A DNA stretch of 64,000 bases from Paraburkholderia hiiakae. GTDB taxonomy: Bacteria; Pseudomonadota; Gammaproteobacteria; Burkholderiales; Burkholderiaceae. The DNA lies in the NCBI RefSeq assembly GCF_904848665.1, contig NZ_CAJHCQ010000001.1, positions 434,001-498,000 of the forward strand. Reading direction: 5' to 3'. Below the pieces are notes generated by a model. That model saw only the letters and a list, made by a program, of their open reading frames with translations. It was not told where the DNA came from and did not search any database. Every line of letters starts with the position of its first letter. Within the stretch, counting starts at the first letter, position 1. The translations under genes and the position numbers were made by a program. Of this stretch, positions 1 to 9,859 are shown piece after piece.

Positions 1-1150
<1,150 letters not shown>

Positions 1151-1155
1151 TCATG

Positions 1156-2841
1156 TCATGCAAGACCGACCACGAGCGGCCCGAGCAGCGTGAGCAGCAC
1201 GTTCGCGATCGCGTAGGTAATGGCGAACGGCACGGTGGGCACCGCGCTTTCCGCCTTGTCGAGAATCCCGCCGAAGGCCGGGTTCGCACTGCGCGCGCCG
1301 GAAAGCGCGCCCGCCAGAATGGCGGCGTTGTTGTACTTGAGCACGTAGCGGCCAAACAGCATCGTGAGGAAGAGCGGGACAAGCGTCACCACCGCGCCGA
1401 GCAGGAAGATGGTGACACCGCTCTGCTTGATCGTCACGACGGCCTGCAGGCCCGAGTTCAGCCCCACCACCGCCACGAACGCCGCCAGCCCGAAGTCCTT
1501 GAGCAGTTGCGAAGCCGCGGGCGGCATCACGCCGTACATGGGGTGCTTGCCGCGCATCCAGCCGAACACGAGACCCGCGAGCAGGCAGCCGCCGCCGGAA
1601 CCGAGCGTGAGCGGAATGCCGGCCACGTTCACCACGATCAGGCCCACCAGCAAGCCGAGCACGAGGCCCACGCCCATGTAGATGAAGTCGGTCTTGTTGC
1701 TGTACGCGAGTTCATAGCCGGCAGCCTGCACGGCGCGCTTCGTGTCGGTGGCCGTGCCGTAGATCGTCACCACGTCGCCGTGCTCGAGCTTCGTTTCCGG
1801 CAGGAGCGGAACAGGCTGACCGACACGCTCGATCTTCTCGATGTACACGCCGTGACGCAGATCGCGGTCCACGTTCTTGCGCACCTCGGCAATCGTCGTG
1901 TGATTCATGCCTTTTCTCGTGAAGACGAGCTGGCGCGTTTGCATCACGAGGCTCATGCCGCCCGAGTCAGGCACTTCCGGCCCAATCAGCGCGCCCACTT
2001 CAACCATCTGCTCGCGGCGGCCCACCACCAGCACGATATCGTCACGGCTCAGCACGAAGTCGGCGGTGGCGTCGAGCATCTTGCCGGCGCGCCGAATCTT
2101 CTCGACCGCCACGAAGTCGCTCTCGGCCAGCTCGATCTGCTTGACGGTCTTGCCCGCGCCTGCCTCGACACGGAACACCCGCCCGAACAGTTCAGGCAGC
2201 GCCGTGATCTGGCCCGGCCCGGAGGCGGCGCTGCCACCCGACATCTCGCGTTCGGCGTCCGCGGAGGCGTCCTTGAGGCTTCGGCCCATGAACTTTGGCA
2301 GGATGTTCACGCAGACGATGATCGCGCCGAGCGAGCCGAACACGTAGGTGACGGCGTAGCCGATCGCGACGTCGGCCTGCATGGCCTTCACCTGGTCGGG
2401 CGGGAGGCCCAGACGCGCGATGGCGTCACCGGCCGTGCCAATGATGGCCGACTGCGTCATGCCGCCCGCGGCAAGACCGGCGGCAAGGCCCTTGTTGAGG
2501 TGAAAGAGCTTCGCGCAGATGATCACGGTGGCGAGACCCGCCAGCGCCATGAACACCGCCATGGCGATCTCGCGCAACGTCTTGCGGTTGAGCGAGTTGA
2601 AGAAGCCCGGCCCGGAGTCGTAGCCCACGGCGTAGATGAAGACGGCGAACATCACCGCCTTCACGCCGTTGTCGACGGTCACGCCCACCTGGCTCACGAC
2701 GACAGCCACGAGCAGCGACCCGCCTACGCCGCCTAGCTGGAACTTGCCGAAGTTGATCTGGCCGACCCAGTAGCCAACGGCCAGGGAGAGAAATAGCGCG
2801 ATTTCCGGGGATTTGTGAAAGATGTCATGTAGCCATTCCAT
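1156..2841 (-). CDS. aspT: Aspartate:alanine antiporter, AspT family (paralogue 1)
   Basis: Inner-membrane electrogenic exchanger of aspartate for alanine, 561 residues. Two hydrophobic blocks (about residues 8-165 and 385-560) flank a soluble centre of two TrkA-C/RCK-C-like domains (about 200-370), the AspT/YidE layout. The glycine-rich segment LTLGSGGGCLLAGLVFGW in the second block is shared with the upstream paralogue. The start at 2841 is preferred over an upstream in-frame start at 2868 because GAGGA lies 6 nt before it and translation then begins at MEWLHDIFHKSP, which aligns with the paralogue's N-terminus. It lies 100 bp after the second aspT and 65 bp before aspD on the same strand. 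Whether the two paralogues differ in substrate or act together cannot be read from the sequence. Confidence 0.88.
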   Translation of the reverse strand: MEWLHDIFHKSPEIALFLSLAVGYWVGQINFGKFQLGGVGGSLLVAVVVSQVGVTVDNGVKAVMFAVFIYAVGYDSGPGFFNSLNRKTLREIAMAVFMALAGLATVIICAKLFHLNKGLAAGLAAGGMTQSAIIGTAGDAIARLGLPPDQVKAMQADVAIGYAVTYVFGSLGAIIVCVNILPKFMGRSLKDASADAEREMSGGSAASGPGQITALPELFGRVFRVEAGAGKTVKQIELAESDFVAVEKIRRAGKMLDATADFVLSRDDIVLVVGRREQMVEVGALIGPEVPDSGGMSLVMQTRQLVFTRKGMNHTTIAEVRKNVDRDLRHGVYIEKIERVGQPVPLLPETKLEHGDVVTIYGTATDTKRAVQAAGYELAYSNKTDFIYMGVGLVLGLLVGLIVVNVAGIPLTLGSGGGCLLAGLVFGWMRGKHPMYGVMPPAASQLLKDFGLAAFVAVVGLNSGLQAVVTIKQSGVTIFLLGAVVTLVPLFLTMLFGRYVLKYNNAAILAGALSGARSANPAFGGILDKAESAVPTVPFAITYAIANVLLTLLGPLVVGLA

Positions 2842-2885
2842 CGTGTCCTCGCTTTGGGAAAGAACCACCCGTTGCTGCTGGAGAT

Positions 2886-2911
2886 GGCCGGGAAGGTGGA
2901 ATCACCCGGCC
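2886..2911. other. Intercistronic hairpin between the two aspT genes
   Basis: GGCCGGG at 2886-2892 pairs with CCCGGCC at 2905-2911 across a 12-nt loop. No T-tract follows on the minus strand, so it is not a standard intrinsic terminator. It could stabilise or partly uncouple the two messages. Confidence 0.35.
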
Positions 2912-2941
2912 GAATCCAGCAAAAAACACCAGCCAAACTTG

Positions 2942-4624
2942 TCAGCCGAGCTTCGCCGCGAGCCCCACCACCACGGGACCCATGAGCGGTAAGAGGATGT
3001 TCGACAGCGCGTAAGTGATCGTGTAGCCGATCACGGGAGTCGAGTTGCCGGCTACGCCGACGAGCGCACTGATCGCCGGTGTGCTGCACTGCTGGCCTGC
3101 AATCGCGCCGAGCAGCATCGGCGCTTCGAGCTTGAGGAACATGCGCCCGATCCAGAGTGATAGGAGCCCCGGAATCAGCACCATCAAAATGCCGGCGAGC
3201 GGCAGCGCGAGACCGTACTCGCGCACGAGCTTGATGGCGTCCGGGCCGGCGGAGAGTCCCACGGCCGCGATGAAGGTGGCGAGGCCAAAGTCCTTGAGCA
3301 CCTGCGCGGCGGCAGAGGGCAGCGAGCCCACCACGGGGAAATGCGAGCGCAGCCAGCCGAAGAAGAGGCCCGAGAGCAGGCACCCGCCGCCCGTGCCGAG
3401 CACGAGCGTGACGCCGCCCACGTTCACGCCGAAGCGCCCGATCATCATGCCGACCAGGACGCCCAGGCCAAGATAGACGAAGTCGGTTTTCTGCGTCTGC
3501 TGGATCACGTAGCCAAGGCGCTTCGCGCCGCGCGCCACGTCGGTGGGCGTGCCGACCAGCGTGAGCACGTCGCCGCGATGCACTACCGTGCCGGGCAACG
3601 CGGGCACGGTTGTGTCCTGCCGCGTAATCGCGCCGACGTAAATGCCGCGGCCTGCTTCCGGCGAGGCGCGCTCGCGCATTTGCGCGAGCGTGAGGCCGTT
3701 GACGTCGCGCTGCGTGACCATCACGTCCACGCGCTTCGCGAGCAACTTGAACAGGCCCTCGCCGGGCAACTCTTCGCCCAGGCTGCCTGCAGCCTCGATC
3801 ACGGCCTCGCGGCGCCCGGCGATGAGCACGATGTCTCCCGCCTGCAGCACGAACTGCGCGGTAGCGTCGATCTGGCGTCCATCGCGCAGCACGTGCTCGA
3901 TCGTGACGTTGTTGCCAAAGCGCGCCTCGAAGGCCGCGACCGCGGCGCCGGCCGCAGGCCCCACCTTGAACGCGCGGCCAACGAGCGGCGCGAGCGCGAG
4001 CCGCTGCCCTTCGTCGAGCGCGCCGTCGCCGCCGAGCTTGCGATACAGGCGCGCGGCCTCTTCGCGCAGATTCACGCGCAGGATGAGCGGCGCAATCTGG
4101 CTCGTGAAAAGCACGATGGTGATGAGGCCAAAGAGGTAGCTCACGCTGTACGCGGTCACGATGTGCGCCTGCAGTGTGCTCACCTGTGCGTCGGTCAGGC
4201 CGAGCCGCGTGATCGCCTCGGAAGCCGTGCCGATCACGGCCGATTCGGTCGCAGCGCCAGCGAGCAAGCCCGCCGCGGTGCCCGCATCGAGCTTCATCAC
4301 CACGACGGCGATCATGATGAGCGCCATGACCGAGACGATCTCGATGATCGATAGGAGACCGTAGCGCCAGCCGCGCCCGACGTTCGCGAAAAACTGCGGA
4401 CCGCCCGTGAAGCCGAGCGCGAAGATGAAGAGTGCAAAGGCAATGTTCTTGAGGTCCGGCGAGATGCGCGCGCCGGTTTGCCCGAGCACGAGCGCGACGA
4501 TCAGCGTGCCGCACACGCCCCCGAGGGAGATTGGCCCAAAGCGGATAGAACCAATCAGATAACCGAGCGCCAGGCTCACGAACAGAGCAATCTCGGGTTG
4601 CGACTTCAGCAATTCGACGATCAT
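2942..4624 (-). CDS. aspT: Aspartate:alanine antiporter, AspT family (paralogue 2)
   Basis: First gene of the aspT-aspT-aspD operon, 560 residues, same architecture as paralogue 1: an N-terminal membrane block starting MIVELLKSQPEIALFVSLAL, a central pair of TrkA-C-like domains (about residues 200-370), and a second membrane block with LVLGTGGGCLLSGLFFGWLR. The two paralogues are clearly homologous along their whole length but visibly diverged, so the duplication is not recent. No strong Shine-Dalgarno precedes the ATG at 4624. Upstream is the AT-rich intergenic region shared with a divergent LysR regulator, which is the likely controller. A general carboxylate or amino-acid exchange role within the AspT/YidE superfamily is possible, but the linked aspD favours aspartate/alanine. 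Confidence 0.87.
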   Translation of the reverse strand: MIVELLKSQPEIALFVSLALGYLIGSIRFGPISLGGVCGTLIVALVLGQTGARISPDLKNIAFALFIFALGFTGGPQFFANVGRGWRYGLLSIIEIVSVMALIMIAVVVMKLDAGTAAGLLAGAATESAVIGTASEAITRLGLTDAQVSTLQAHIVTAYSVSYLFGLITIVLFTSQIAPLILRVNLREEAARLYRKLGGDGALDEGQRLALAPLVGRAFKVGPAAGAAVAAFEARFGNNVTIEHVLRDGRQIDATAQFVLQAGDIVLIAGRREAVIEAAGSLGEELPGEGLFKLLAKRVDVMVTQRDVNGLTLAQMRERASPEAGRGIYVGAITRQDTTVPALPGTVVHRGDVLTLVGTPTDVARGAKRLGYVIQQTQKTDFVYLGLGVLVGMMIGRFGVNVGGVTLVLGTGGGCLLSGLFFGWLRSHFPVVGSLPSAAAQVLKDFGLATFIAAVGLSAGPDAIKLVREYGLALPLAGILMVLIPGLLSLWIGRMFLKLEAPMLLGAIAGQQCSTPAISALVGVAGNSTPVIGYTITYALSNILLPLMGPVVVGLAAKLG

Positions 4625-4684
4625 GTCTGGTCTGCCGATTTACGTTCTAGTGAGCCCGAAAGCATGCTTGAAATTGAGCGGCAA

Positions 4685-4704
4685 TGCACATTAAATAACA
4701 TGCA
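4685..4704. promoter_or_regulatory. Candidate LysR-type operator upstream of aspT
   Basis: An interrupted dyad TGCA-CA-TTA / TAA-CA-TGCA lies 61-80 bp upstream of the aspT start, the usual position for a LysR-family site controlling a divergent target. The left arm overlaps the first CAATGCAC copy. Assignment to the adjacent LysR protein is inferred from position only. Confidence 0.35.
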
Positions 4705-5031
4705 AAACCGACCTGCATCGTTATTTTCCCCATGCGTAACAATTCTTTCACGCGGCAAAAAAATCAATGCACGCTTATTTCCGGACTGTGAATTACGATG
4801 AATTCACAAGCCGCTATGACTCGCAATTTTCCGCAGACAAAGGCGAATTCGCCCTGAATCTGACAGCCTTAATAGATATCCGCTGCCTGCATGAATCGCG
4901 CAAACACGTTGTCCGCAATGCACAAAAATTCGATAGCGGCAAAAACGCACAACACATTCCTCATTCAATACATGCCATTTGAGTACTGAATTTTTAAAAG
5001 TACGAAATACTGCCGTCTGTTGAGATAGATA

Positions 5032-5060
5032 TTGTAATTCTCACCGACTGTCAATATTAT
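5032..5060 (+). promoter_or_regulatory. Sigma-70-like promoter for the LysR gene
   Basis: TTGTAA (5032-5037) and TATTAT (5055-5060) are separated by exactly 17 bp. The predicted start near 5067 leaves a leader of about 130 nt before the ATG at 5196. Confidence 0.45.
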
Positions 5061-5195
5061 TTTTGTTAGATTCCCGCAGTCGTCCATTCGAGCCATATGG
5101 GCCAGAACAACGCGACACACCGCTGCGTTCCTCAACTTCGCCAGCAGTCGCAGTGCCCCTCAACCGGTCCATGCATCGAGCATACGAGGCTACAC

Positions 5196-6176
5196 ATGAA
5201 CCAGATTCACGCCATGCGCGTCTTCGTCAGGGTTGCGGAAACCGAGAGCTTTCGTCGCGCCGCGCAGCAGCTCGACGTCTCCAATGCGCTCGTCACGCGC
5301 TCTGTCGCGATGCTCGAGGCGCACCTGAACACACGCCTCATCAACCGCACCACGCGCAATCTCGCGCTTACCGACGCAGGCCTGCGTTATCTCGAGGGCT
5401 GTCGTTGCGTGCTTGAAGAACTCGATCATCTGGAACGCTCACTGGCGCACACGGAAAGCGAGCCGAGCGGCACGCTGCGCGTGGTGGCCGCGGGCGCGCT
5501 CTCGCTCGCCACGCTCACGCCGCTCATCGACGGTTACCGGCGTCTGTATCCGCGCGTGAACGTGCGCCTCACGCTCGCCGAGCGGCCCGTGGATCTCATC
5601 GAAGAGGGTTTCGACGTCGGCATCGTCGGCGCCACGCCCTCACGCAACGGCGATTGCGTGGCGCGCGCGCTCGGCACCACGACGTTCGTGCCTTGCGCGG
5701 CTCCCGCGTGGCTCGCCGAGCACGGCGAGCCGCATACGCCTGAGCAGCTCGCGCAGTGCGCGGCGGTCGCGCTGCCTCCGGAGGAGCGCAGCGCGACGTG
5801 GCAATTCGCGAAGCCCGGCGAGCGTGCCCAACAGATCACGCTGCAGCCCGGCTACGCCGTCAACAACATGCTGATGGTGCGACTCGCGGCGCTAGCCGGC
5901 ATGGGCGTGGCGATCGTGCCCGCGCCGCTCGTCGCCGACGACTTCACCGCGGGCACATTGCGGCGGCTGTTGCCCGACTACGATATCGACGACCAGGACG
6001 CGCGCATGTCCATCGTCTATCCGAGCCGCCAGTATTTGCCCGCGAAGACGCGCCACTTTGTCGACTATACGGTCGAGCATTTCGAGCATGCGCACAACGC
6101 ATCGTCCGCGACGAATACAACGTCATTACCGGCGAGTTCCCCTGGCGCCCCTAACCGGCCGCTGAGCGTGGCGTGA
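5196..6176 (+). CDS. LysR-family transcriptional regulator
   Basis: 326-residue regulator. Residues 1-60 form the winged helix-turn-helix (MNQIHAMRVFVRVAETESFR, then a recognition region around AAQQLDVSNALVTRSVAMLE), followed by a periplasmic-binding-protein-like effector domain (about 90-295) beginning GTLRVVAAGALSLATLTPLI. The start at 5196 is chosen because it places the HTH at the usual N-terminal position; longer in-frame starts at 5097 would add residues with no family similarity. It is divergent from the aspT-aspT-aspD operon, so it probably controls aspartate use, perhaps with aspartate or a related amino acid as effector. That role is inferred from gene position. It also resembles the broad LysR subgroup that regulates redox or aromatic genes. 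Confidence 0.85.
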   Translation: MNQIHAMRVFVRVAETESFRRAAQQLDVSNALVTRSVAMLEAHLNTRLINRTTRNLALTDAGLRYLEGCRCVLEELDHLERSLAHTESEPSGTLRVVAAGALSLATLTPLIDGYRRLYPRVNVRLTLAERPVDLIEEGFDVGIVGATPSRNGDCVARALGTTTFVPCAAPAWLAEHGEPHTPEQLAQCAAVALPPEERSATWQFAKPGERAQQITLQPGYAVNNMLMVRLAALAGMGVAIVPAPLVADDFTAGTLRRLLPDYDIDDQDARMSIVYPSRQYLPAKTRHFVDYTVEHFEHAHNASSATNTTSLPASSPGAPNRPLSVA

Positions 6177-6211
6177 GCACGTATCGCGCGCACGTCATAG
6201 GTACGCCCCTT

Positions 6212-6258
6212 TGTTTGAGAACATGCCGCTTGCGAACGCGCTGTTTGTGAACATGCCG
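6212..6258. repeat. Imperfect direct repeat, two copies, 30-bp period
   Basis: TGTTTGAGAACATGCCG at 6212-6228 recurs as TGTTTGTGAACATGCCG at 6242-6258 in the gap between two convergent genes. One mismatch in 17 bp. No function is evident. Confidence 0.5.
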
Positions 6259-6265
6259 TTCGCGC

Positions 6266-6289
6266 GCCCCGGCACATCAGAGCCGGGGC
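6266..6289. other. Perfect GC hairpin at convergent gene ends
   Basis: GCCCCGGC (6266-6273) and GCCGGGGC (6282-6289) form an 8-bp stem with an 8-nt loop. It overlaps the stop codon of the minus-strand gene and lacks a T-tract in either direction, so termination by it alone is doubtful. Confidence 0.4.
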
Positions 6290-6822
6290 GAATTCCCGTC
6301 GACCGGAACCAGCAGGCCCAGGTCGCCCGCACCGCACTGTTCGCGCAGCAATGCCGCTTCGCGCTCGTGCACTTCCACGGGTAGCCACGATGCGCCCGCC
6401 CACGCGAGGTAGCGCGCGCGATGCTGGCCGTTGCGAAACGCCACCACGCCCTCGTGCGCGAGTCCGAACCAACCCGCCAGCCCCGCCGCGCGGCGTTTGC
6501 TGATCGTCACGTAGGGCATTTGCGGTACGCGCTCGTTGTCCGGATCGAGAAACTCGCGAATGCCGCGCACCTTGCCGCCATGCCAGTCGTCGACGGGCTT
6601 GAGCACATAGTCGGTGTCGTCGCGGTCGGCGCAGAGAAGCAGCTTGTGCAGATCGACGATCACGACGACATGGCGCGTGCCGTCGGTCGTGAAGACGCGC
6701 TTGAAGCGCACGTGGTCATACGCCTCGTGGTCGGGCAACGGGACGGTCCAGAAGGGTCCACAAGCGGGATACGGCGAGGCATCCGAAACGGAGGTGATGC
6801 TGGACATGGACGTCGATTGCAT
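6277..6822 (-). CDS. ParB/Srx-like protein, possible plasmid fertility inhibition factor family
   Basis: 181-residue soluble protein with no signal peptide. Near residues 130-145 it carries FRNGQHRARYLAWAG, which matches the G-x-H-R box of the ParB/sulfiredoxin fold shared by ParB, Osa and FiwA-type proteins. From memory of the families it resembles chromosomal Burkholderia proteins annotated as plasmid fertility inhibition factor, but this could not be confirmed by search. An earlier hydrophobic segment (RHVVVIVDLHKLLLCADRDD) looks like a core strand. The start is uncertain: ATG codons at 6822 and 6807 both lack a Shine-Dalgarno. It is convergent with the LysR gene and divergent from the enoyl-CoA hydratase gene. 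No plasmid, conjugation or phage genes lie nearby. The biochemical activity is unknown. Confidence 0.5.
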   Translation of the reverse strand: MQSTSMSSITSVSDASPYPACGPFWTVPLPDHEAYDHVRFKRVFTTDGTRHVVVIVDLHKLLLCADRDDTDYVLKPVDDWHGGKVRGIREFLDPDNERVPQMPYVTISKRRAAGLAGWFGLAHEGVVAFRNGQHRARYLAWAGASWLPVEVHEREAALLREQCGAGDLGLLVPVDGNSPRL

Positions 6823-6924
6823 GCGTGCGAGGGAGAACGTGGTTCAGGCAATTAAAACCGGCCTAAGCTACGGATGGATGATGAAATTTTTATGACGAAT
6901 GCGGGGCGCATCGAGGAGCCGCAC

Positions 6925-7725
6925 ATGACCATCGAAACCTTCGGCGAACACGTCCGCATCGAAACTCAAAAGCGCGTAGCAATTCTCGTGCTTGACCGCC
7001 CGGCGCAGCGCAACGCCATCGACAGGCCCGTAGCGAATGCACTCGCAGCCGCCTTTGCACGCTTCGAAGAAAATCCCGCATGGCTCGCGGGCGTGCTGTA
7101 CGGCGCGGGCGGCACGTTCTGCGCGGGCGCGGACCTTACCGCGCTCGCCGACCCCGAACGCCGCAATGAAATCCACGCGGACGGCAGCGGGCGAGGCCCC
7201 CTCGGCCCCACGCGCATGTCGCTCAGCAAGCCCGTGATCGCCGCGGTTTCAGGATACGCCGTTGCCGGCGGGCTGGAACTCGCGCTTCTCTGCGACCTGC
7301 GCGTGGTCGAAGAAGACGCTGTGCTCGGCGTGTTCTGCCGCCGCGTGGGCGTGCCGCTCATCGACGGCGGCACCGTGCGTCTGCCCCGCCTGATCGGCCT
7401 ATCGCGCGCACTCGATCTGATCCTCACGGGTCGCGCCGTCGACGCGCAGGAAGCCCTCGCGTTCGGACTCGCCAATCGCGTAGTCGCAAAAGGCGGCGCG
7501 CGCGAGGCCGCCGAGCAACTCGCCGCGCAACTGGCAGCGCTTCCGCAAGCCGCGTTGCTCGCGGATCGCCGCTCCGCGCTCGAACACAGCATGCTGCCCG
7601 ATATTGCCGAGGCGTTGCGCCGCGAAGGCGCGCTAGGCTATCGCGCGGTGCTCGACGAAGGGCTCGCACTCGCGGCGCGCTTCGCGGCCGGCGCCGGCCG
7701 TCATGGCGAGCCGTTCGAACCGTAG
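6925..7725 (+). CDS. Enoyl-CoA hydratase/isomerase family protein (crotonase fold)
   Basis: 266-residue crotonase-superfamily protein, probably hydrating or isomerising a trans-2-enoyl-CoA. Visible signatures are the oxyanion-hole segments GTFCAGADLTAL (about residues 65-77) and AVSGYAVAGGLELALLCDLRV (about 105-125). The usual second catalytic glutamate region reads FCRRVGVPLIDGGTVRLPRL, close to that of dehydratase-type members. The start at 6925 is chosen over 6874 because GAGGAG lies about 6 nt upstream and MTIETFGEHVRIE fits the family's N-terminus. It stands alone with no other fatty-acid or CoA genes beside it, so the substrate cannot be named. Confidence 0.82.
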   Translation: MTIETFGEHVRIETQKRVAILVLDRPAQRNAIDRPVANALAAAFARFEENPAWLAGVLYGAGGTFCAGADLTALADPERRNEIHADGSGRGPLGPTRMSLSKPVIAAVSGYAVAGGLELALLCDLRVVEEDAVLGVFCRRVGVPLIDGGTVRLPRLIGLSRALDLILTGRAVDAQEALAFGLANRVVAKGGAREAAEQLAAQLAALPQAALLADRRSALEHSMLPDIAEALRREGALGYRAVLDEGLALAARFAAGAGRHGEPFEP

Positions 7726-7974
7726 ACCGCTGAACGAAAATCGCCCGTGACCCTCACGACAGGCGCTTAGGGCGTAAATGGTCACCACGCGCAGCGCTTG
7801 ATTCTTGAAGGCGCGCGTGCAACCCACTACATTGAAATTCATCCGCGCCGCTGCCCCCGCCCCTGTCCCTGCCGCCATTTGTAATGACGCTGAGCCCTCT
7901 TGCGTCTAACGGCAATCTTCAGACGAACCGCCCCGGCGCTCCGTTCCCTGATGCCGCATCACGGGAGAGATCTC

Positions 7975-9792
7975 ATGTCGACGGATCGAATCATCCGCTT
8001 TGCGGACTTCGAGCTCGACGTCGAGCGATACCAGTTACGCCGAGACGGTGCGGAGGTCCGGCTGGAGCGGCTGCCCATGGATCTGCTGATCCTGCTTGCC
8101 TCGCGCCGCGGCGAGCTGATCGCGCGCGCGGACATCGTCGACCGGCTGTGGGCCGGCAGCCCCTTTCGCGACACGGACAACGGCCTGAACACGGCGATCC
8201 GCAAGATTCGCATCGCGCTCGCCGACGACCCGGCCAATCCACGTCACCTCATCACGGTGAAAGGCAAGGGCTACCGGTTCGACGGCATCCGGCCCGAGTT
8301 GTCCGAGGATCACGGTGCGTCAGCCGCAGCGCGCGATTCGCACGCGCCGCGCGAGAGCGAGCACACGGCACCCGCCGTACGCATGCTCGTGCTGCCGTTC
8401 GACAACCACACGGGCGACGCGAGCCAGGAGAGCCTGTGCTGCCAGCTCGCCGACGAGATCTCAGTCACGCTCGGCGCGCTTAATCCGGAGCGTCTGCTCA
8501 CGATCGCGCGCACCACGGCAGCGCGTTACCGCGCGACCGAAAAAAGCATCGGCGAGATCGCGCGCGAGCTGAAGCTCGACTACGTGCTCGAAGGCTCGCT
8601 CACGCGCGCGGGGCAGCAAACGCGCATCCTCACGCGTCTCATCCGCTGCGCCGACGAAGCGCAGATATGGAGCCGCGCGCACGAGAGCGCCACGCAAGGC
8701 GCACTCGACATCCTCAAGGAAGCGGTCGCGGCGCTCGCCGAAAACCTCGCGTCCACCCTTTCCGAGCAGCAGCGCAAGCGCCTCGAGCGGCGCCTGCCCG
8801 TCGATCCCGCCGCGCACGACGCGTATGTGCGCGGGCGTTTCTTCTGGTATCGCCGCGTGCATTTCGAAGCGGGCTTTTGCGCGCATCACGGCATCGACGG
8901 CGAAGACTTCGTGCGCAGCCGAACCTACTTCGAGGCCGCGCTCGAGCACGATCCGAGCTACGCGCTCGGCTATACCGGCCTTTCGAACTACTACGGATCG
9001 ACAGTGGTGCACGGCTTCGTCGCGCCCGACGATGGCTGGCCGGTCGCGCGCTCGCTTGCCGAAAGCGCGCTCGAACTCGACCCGGACCTGCCCGAGGCGC
9101 ATCACGCGCTCGCGGCAGTGCGCTACTTCTACGACTGGGACTGGGACCAGGCCGAGGCCGGCTTCAAGGAGGCGCTACGGCGCAACCCGAGCTACCCGGA
9201 GGCGCATCGGCTCTATGCGCGCATGCTCGTGGCGGCCGGCCGCCGCGCGGAGGGCGACGCCGCGATGGAGCGCGCCGAACGCATCGATCCGCTGGCGTTC
9301 CAGGGGTCGCGCGCGTTCGGCATGGTGATGTCGGGCAGGCATGCGGAGGTCGTGAGCGAATATCTCGCGCCGGGGCACATGGACCATTCGCCGCTCGTGT
9401 ATCAGTTGCTCGCGACCGCCTTCGAAGTGAAGAAACTGTATGCGCAGGCCGTGGACGCCACCGTGGAGGCGCTCGAGCGCTGCAACCAGCAAACGCGCGC
9501 GACAACCATTCGCGCTCGCTGGGAAACGGGCGGCTATGACGCGGTGCTGCGCTGGTATCTGGAAGATCTGCTCGCGCGGCGGCGGGTCCGGTACACCTCG
9601 CCGCTACTCGTCGCCGAGGCCTATGCGCGCCTCGCGCAGCCCGACGACATGTTCCACTGGCTCGAAACGGCGCTGGCCGAACGCAGTTCGCGACTATGCG
9701 AGTTGCGCACGAATCCCTGGTTCGCGCCCTGGCGGCCAACGGGGCGCATGCGGCTCATCGAAAAGCATATTGGCGGCGGCCCGACACGCTAA
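7975..9792 (+). CDS. Winged-helix (OmpR-type) regulator with TolB-like and TPR domains
   Basis: 605-residue protein. An N-terminal OmpR/PhoB-type winged-helix DNA-binding domain spans about residues 5-105 (FADFELDVERYQLRR up to TVKGKGYRF). A TolB-N-like domain follows at about 130-255 (MLVLPFDNHTGDASQ, LDYVLEGSLTRAG), then TPR-like helices (about 310-480, with LEHDPSYALGYTGL, LELDPDLPEAHHAL and RRNPSYPEAHRLY). This order matches CadC/ToxR-like and adenylate-cyclase-associated regulators, but no transmembrane segment is visible between the DNA-binding and TolB parts, so it should be a soluble transcription factor. The start at 7975 has GGGAGAG about 6 nt upstream. Targets and signal are unknown; the gene is convergent with a DUF4148 gene. 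Confidence 0.75.
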   Translation: MSTDRIIRFADFELDVERYQLRRDGAEVRLERLPMDLLILLASRRGELIARADIVDRLWAGSPFRDTDNGLNTAIRKIRIALADDPANPRHLITVKGKGYRFDGIRPELSEDHGASAAARDSHAPRESEHTAPAVRMLVLPFDNHTGDASQESLCCQLADEISVTLGALNPERLLTIARTTAARYRATEKSIGEIARELKLDYVLEGSLTRAGQQTRILTRLIRCADEAQIWSRAHESATQGALDILKEAVAALAENLASTLSEQQRKRLERRLPVDPAAHDAYVRGRFFWYRRVHFEAGFCAHHGIDGEDFVRSRTYFEAALEHDPSYALGYTGLSNYYGSTVVHGFVAPDDGWPVARSLAESALELDPDLPEAHHALAAVRYFYDWDWDQAEAGFKEALRRNPSYPEAHRLYARMLVAAGRRAEGDAAMERAERIDPLAFQGSRAFGMVMSGRHAEVVSEYLAPGHMDHSPLVYQLLATAFEVKKLYAQAVDATVEALERCNQQTRATTIRARWETGGYDAVLRWYLEDLLARRRVRYTSPLLVAEAYARLAQPDDMFHWLETALAERSSRLCELRTNPWFAPWRPTGRMRLIEKHIGGGPTR

Positions 9793-9859
9793 GCGGTTGG
9801 TGCAAGTCGCGAGCGCGCGTCGCGTCGCCGTCCTGGAACGTCGGTCTGCCTTGTCTCTC

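Larger units (their letters stand above)
4625..5195. other. AT-rich divergent intergenic region (aspT / lysR)
   Basis: No credible gene in 571 bp. It is visibly AT-richer than its surroundings. It holds three copies of CAATGCAC (4682-4689, 4765-4772, 4916-4923), an interrupted dyad at 4685-4704, a perfect palindrome GGCGAATTCGCC (4842-4853) and a sigma-70-like promoter towards lysR (5032-5060). A TTGACA-like -35 hexamer also reads on the minus strand at about 5050. Confidence 0.6.
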
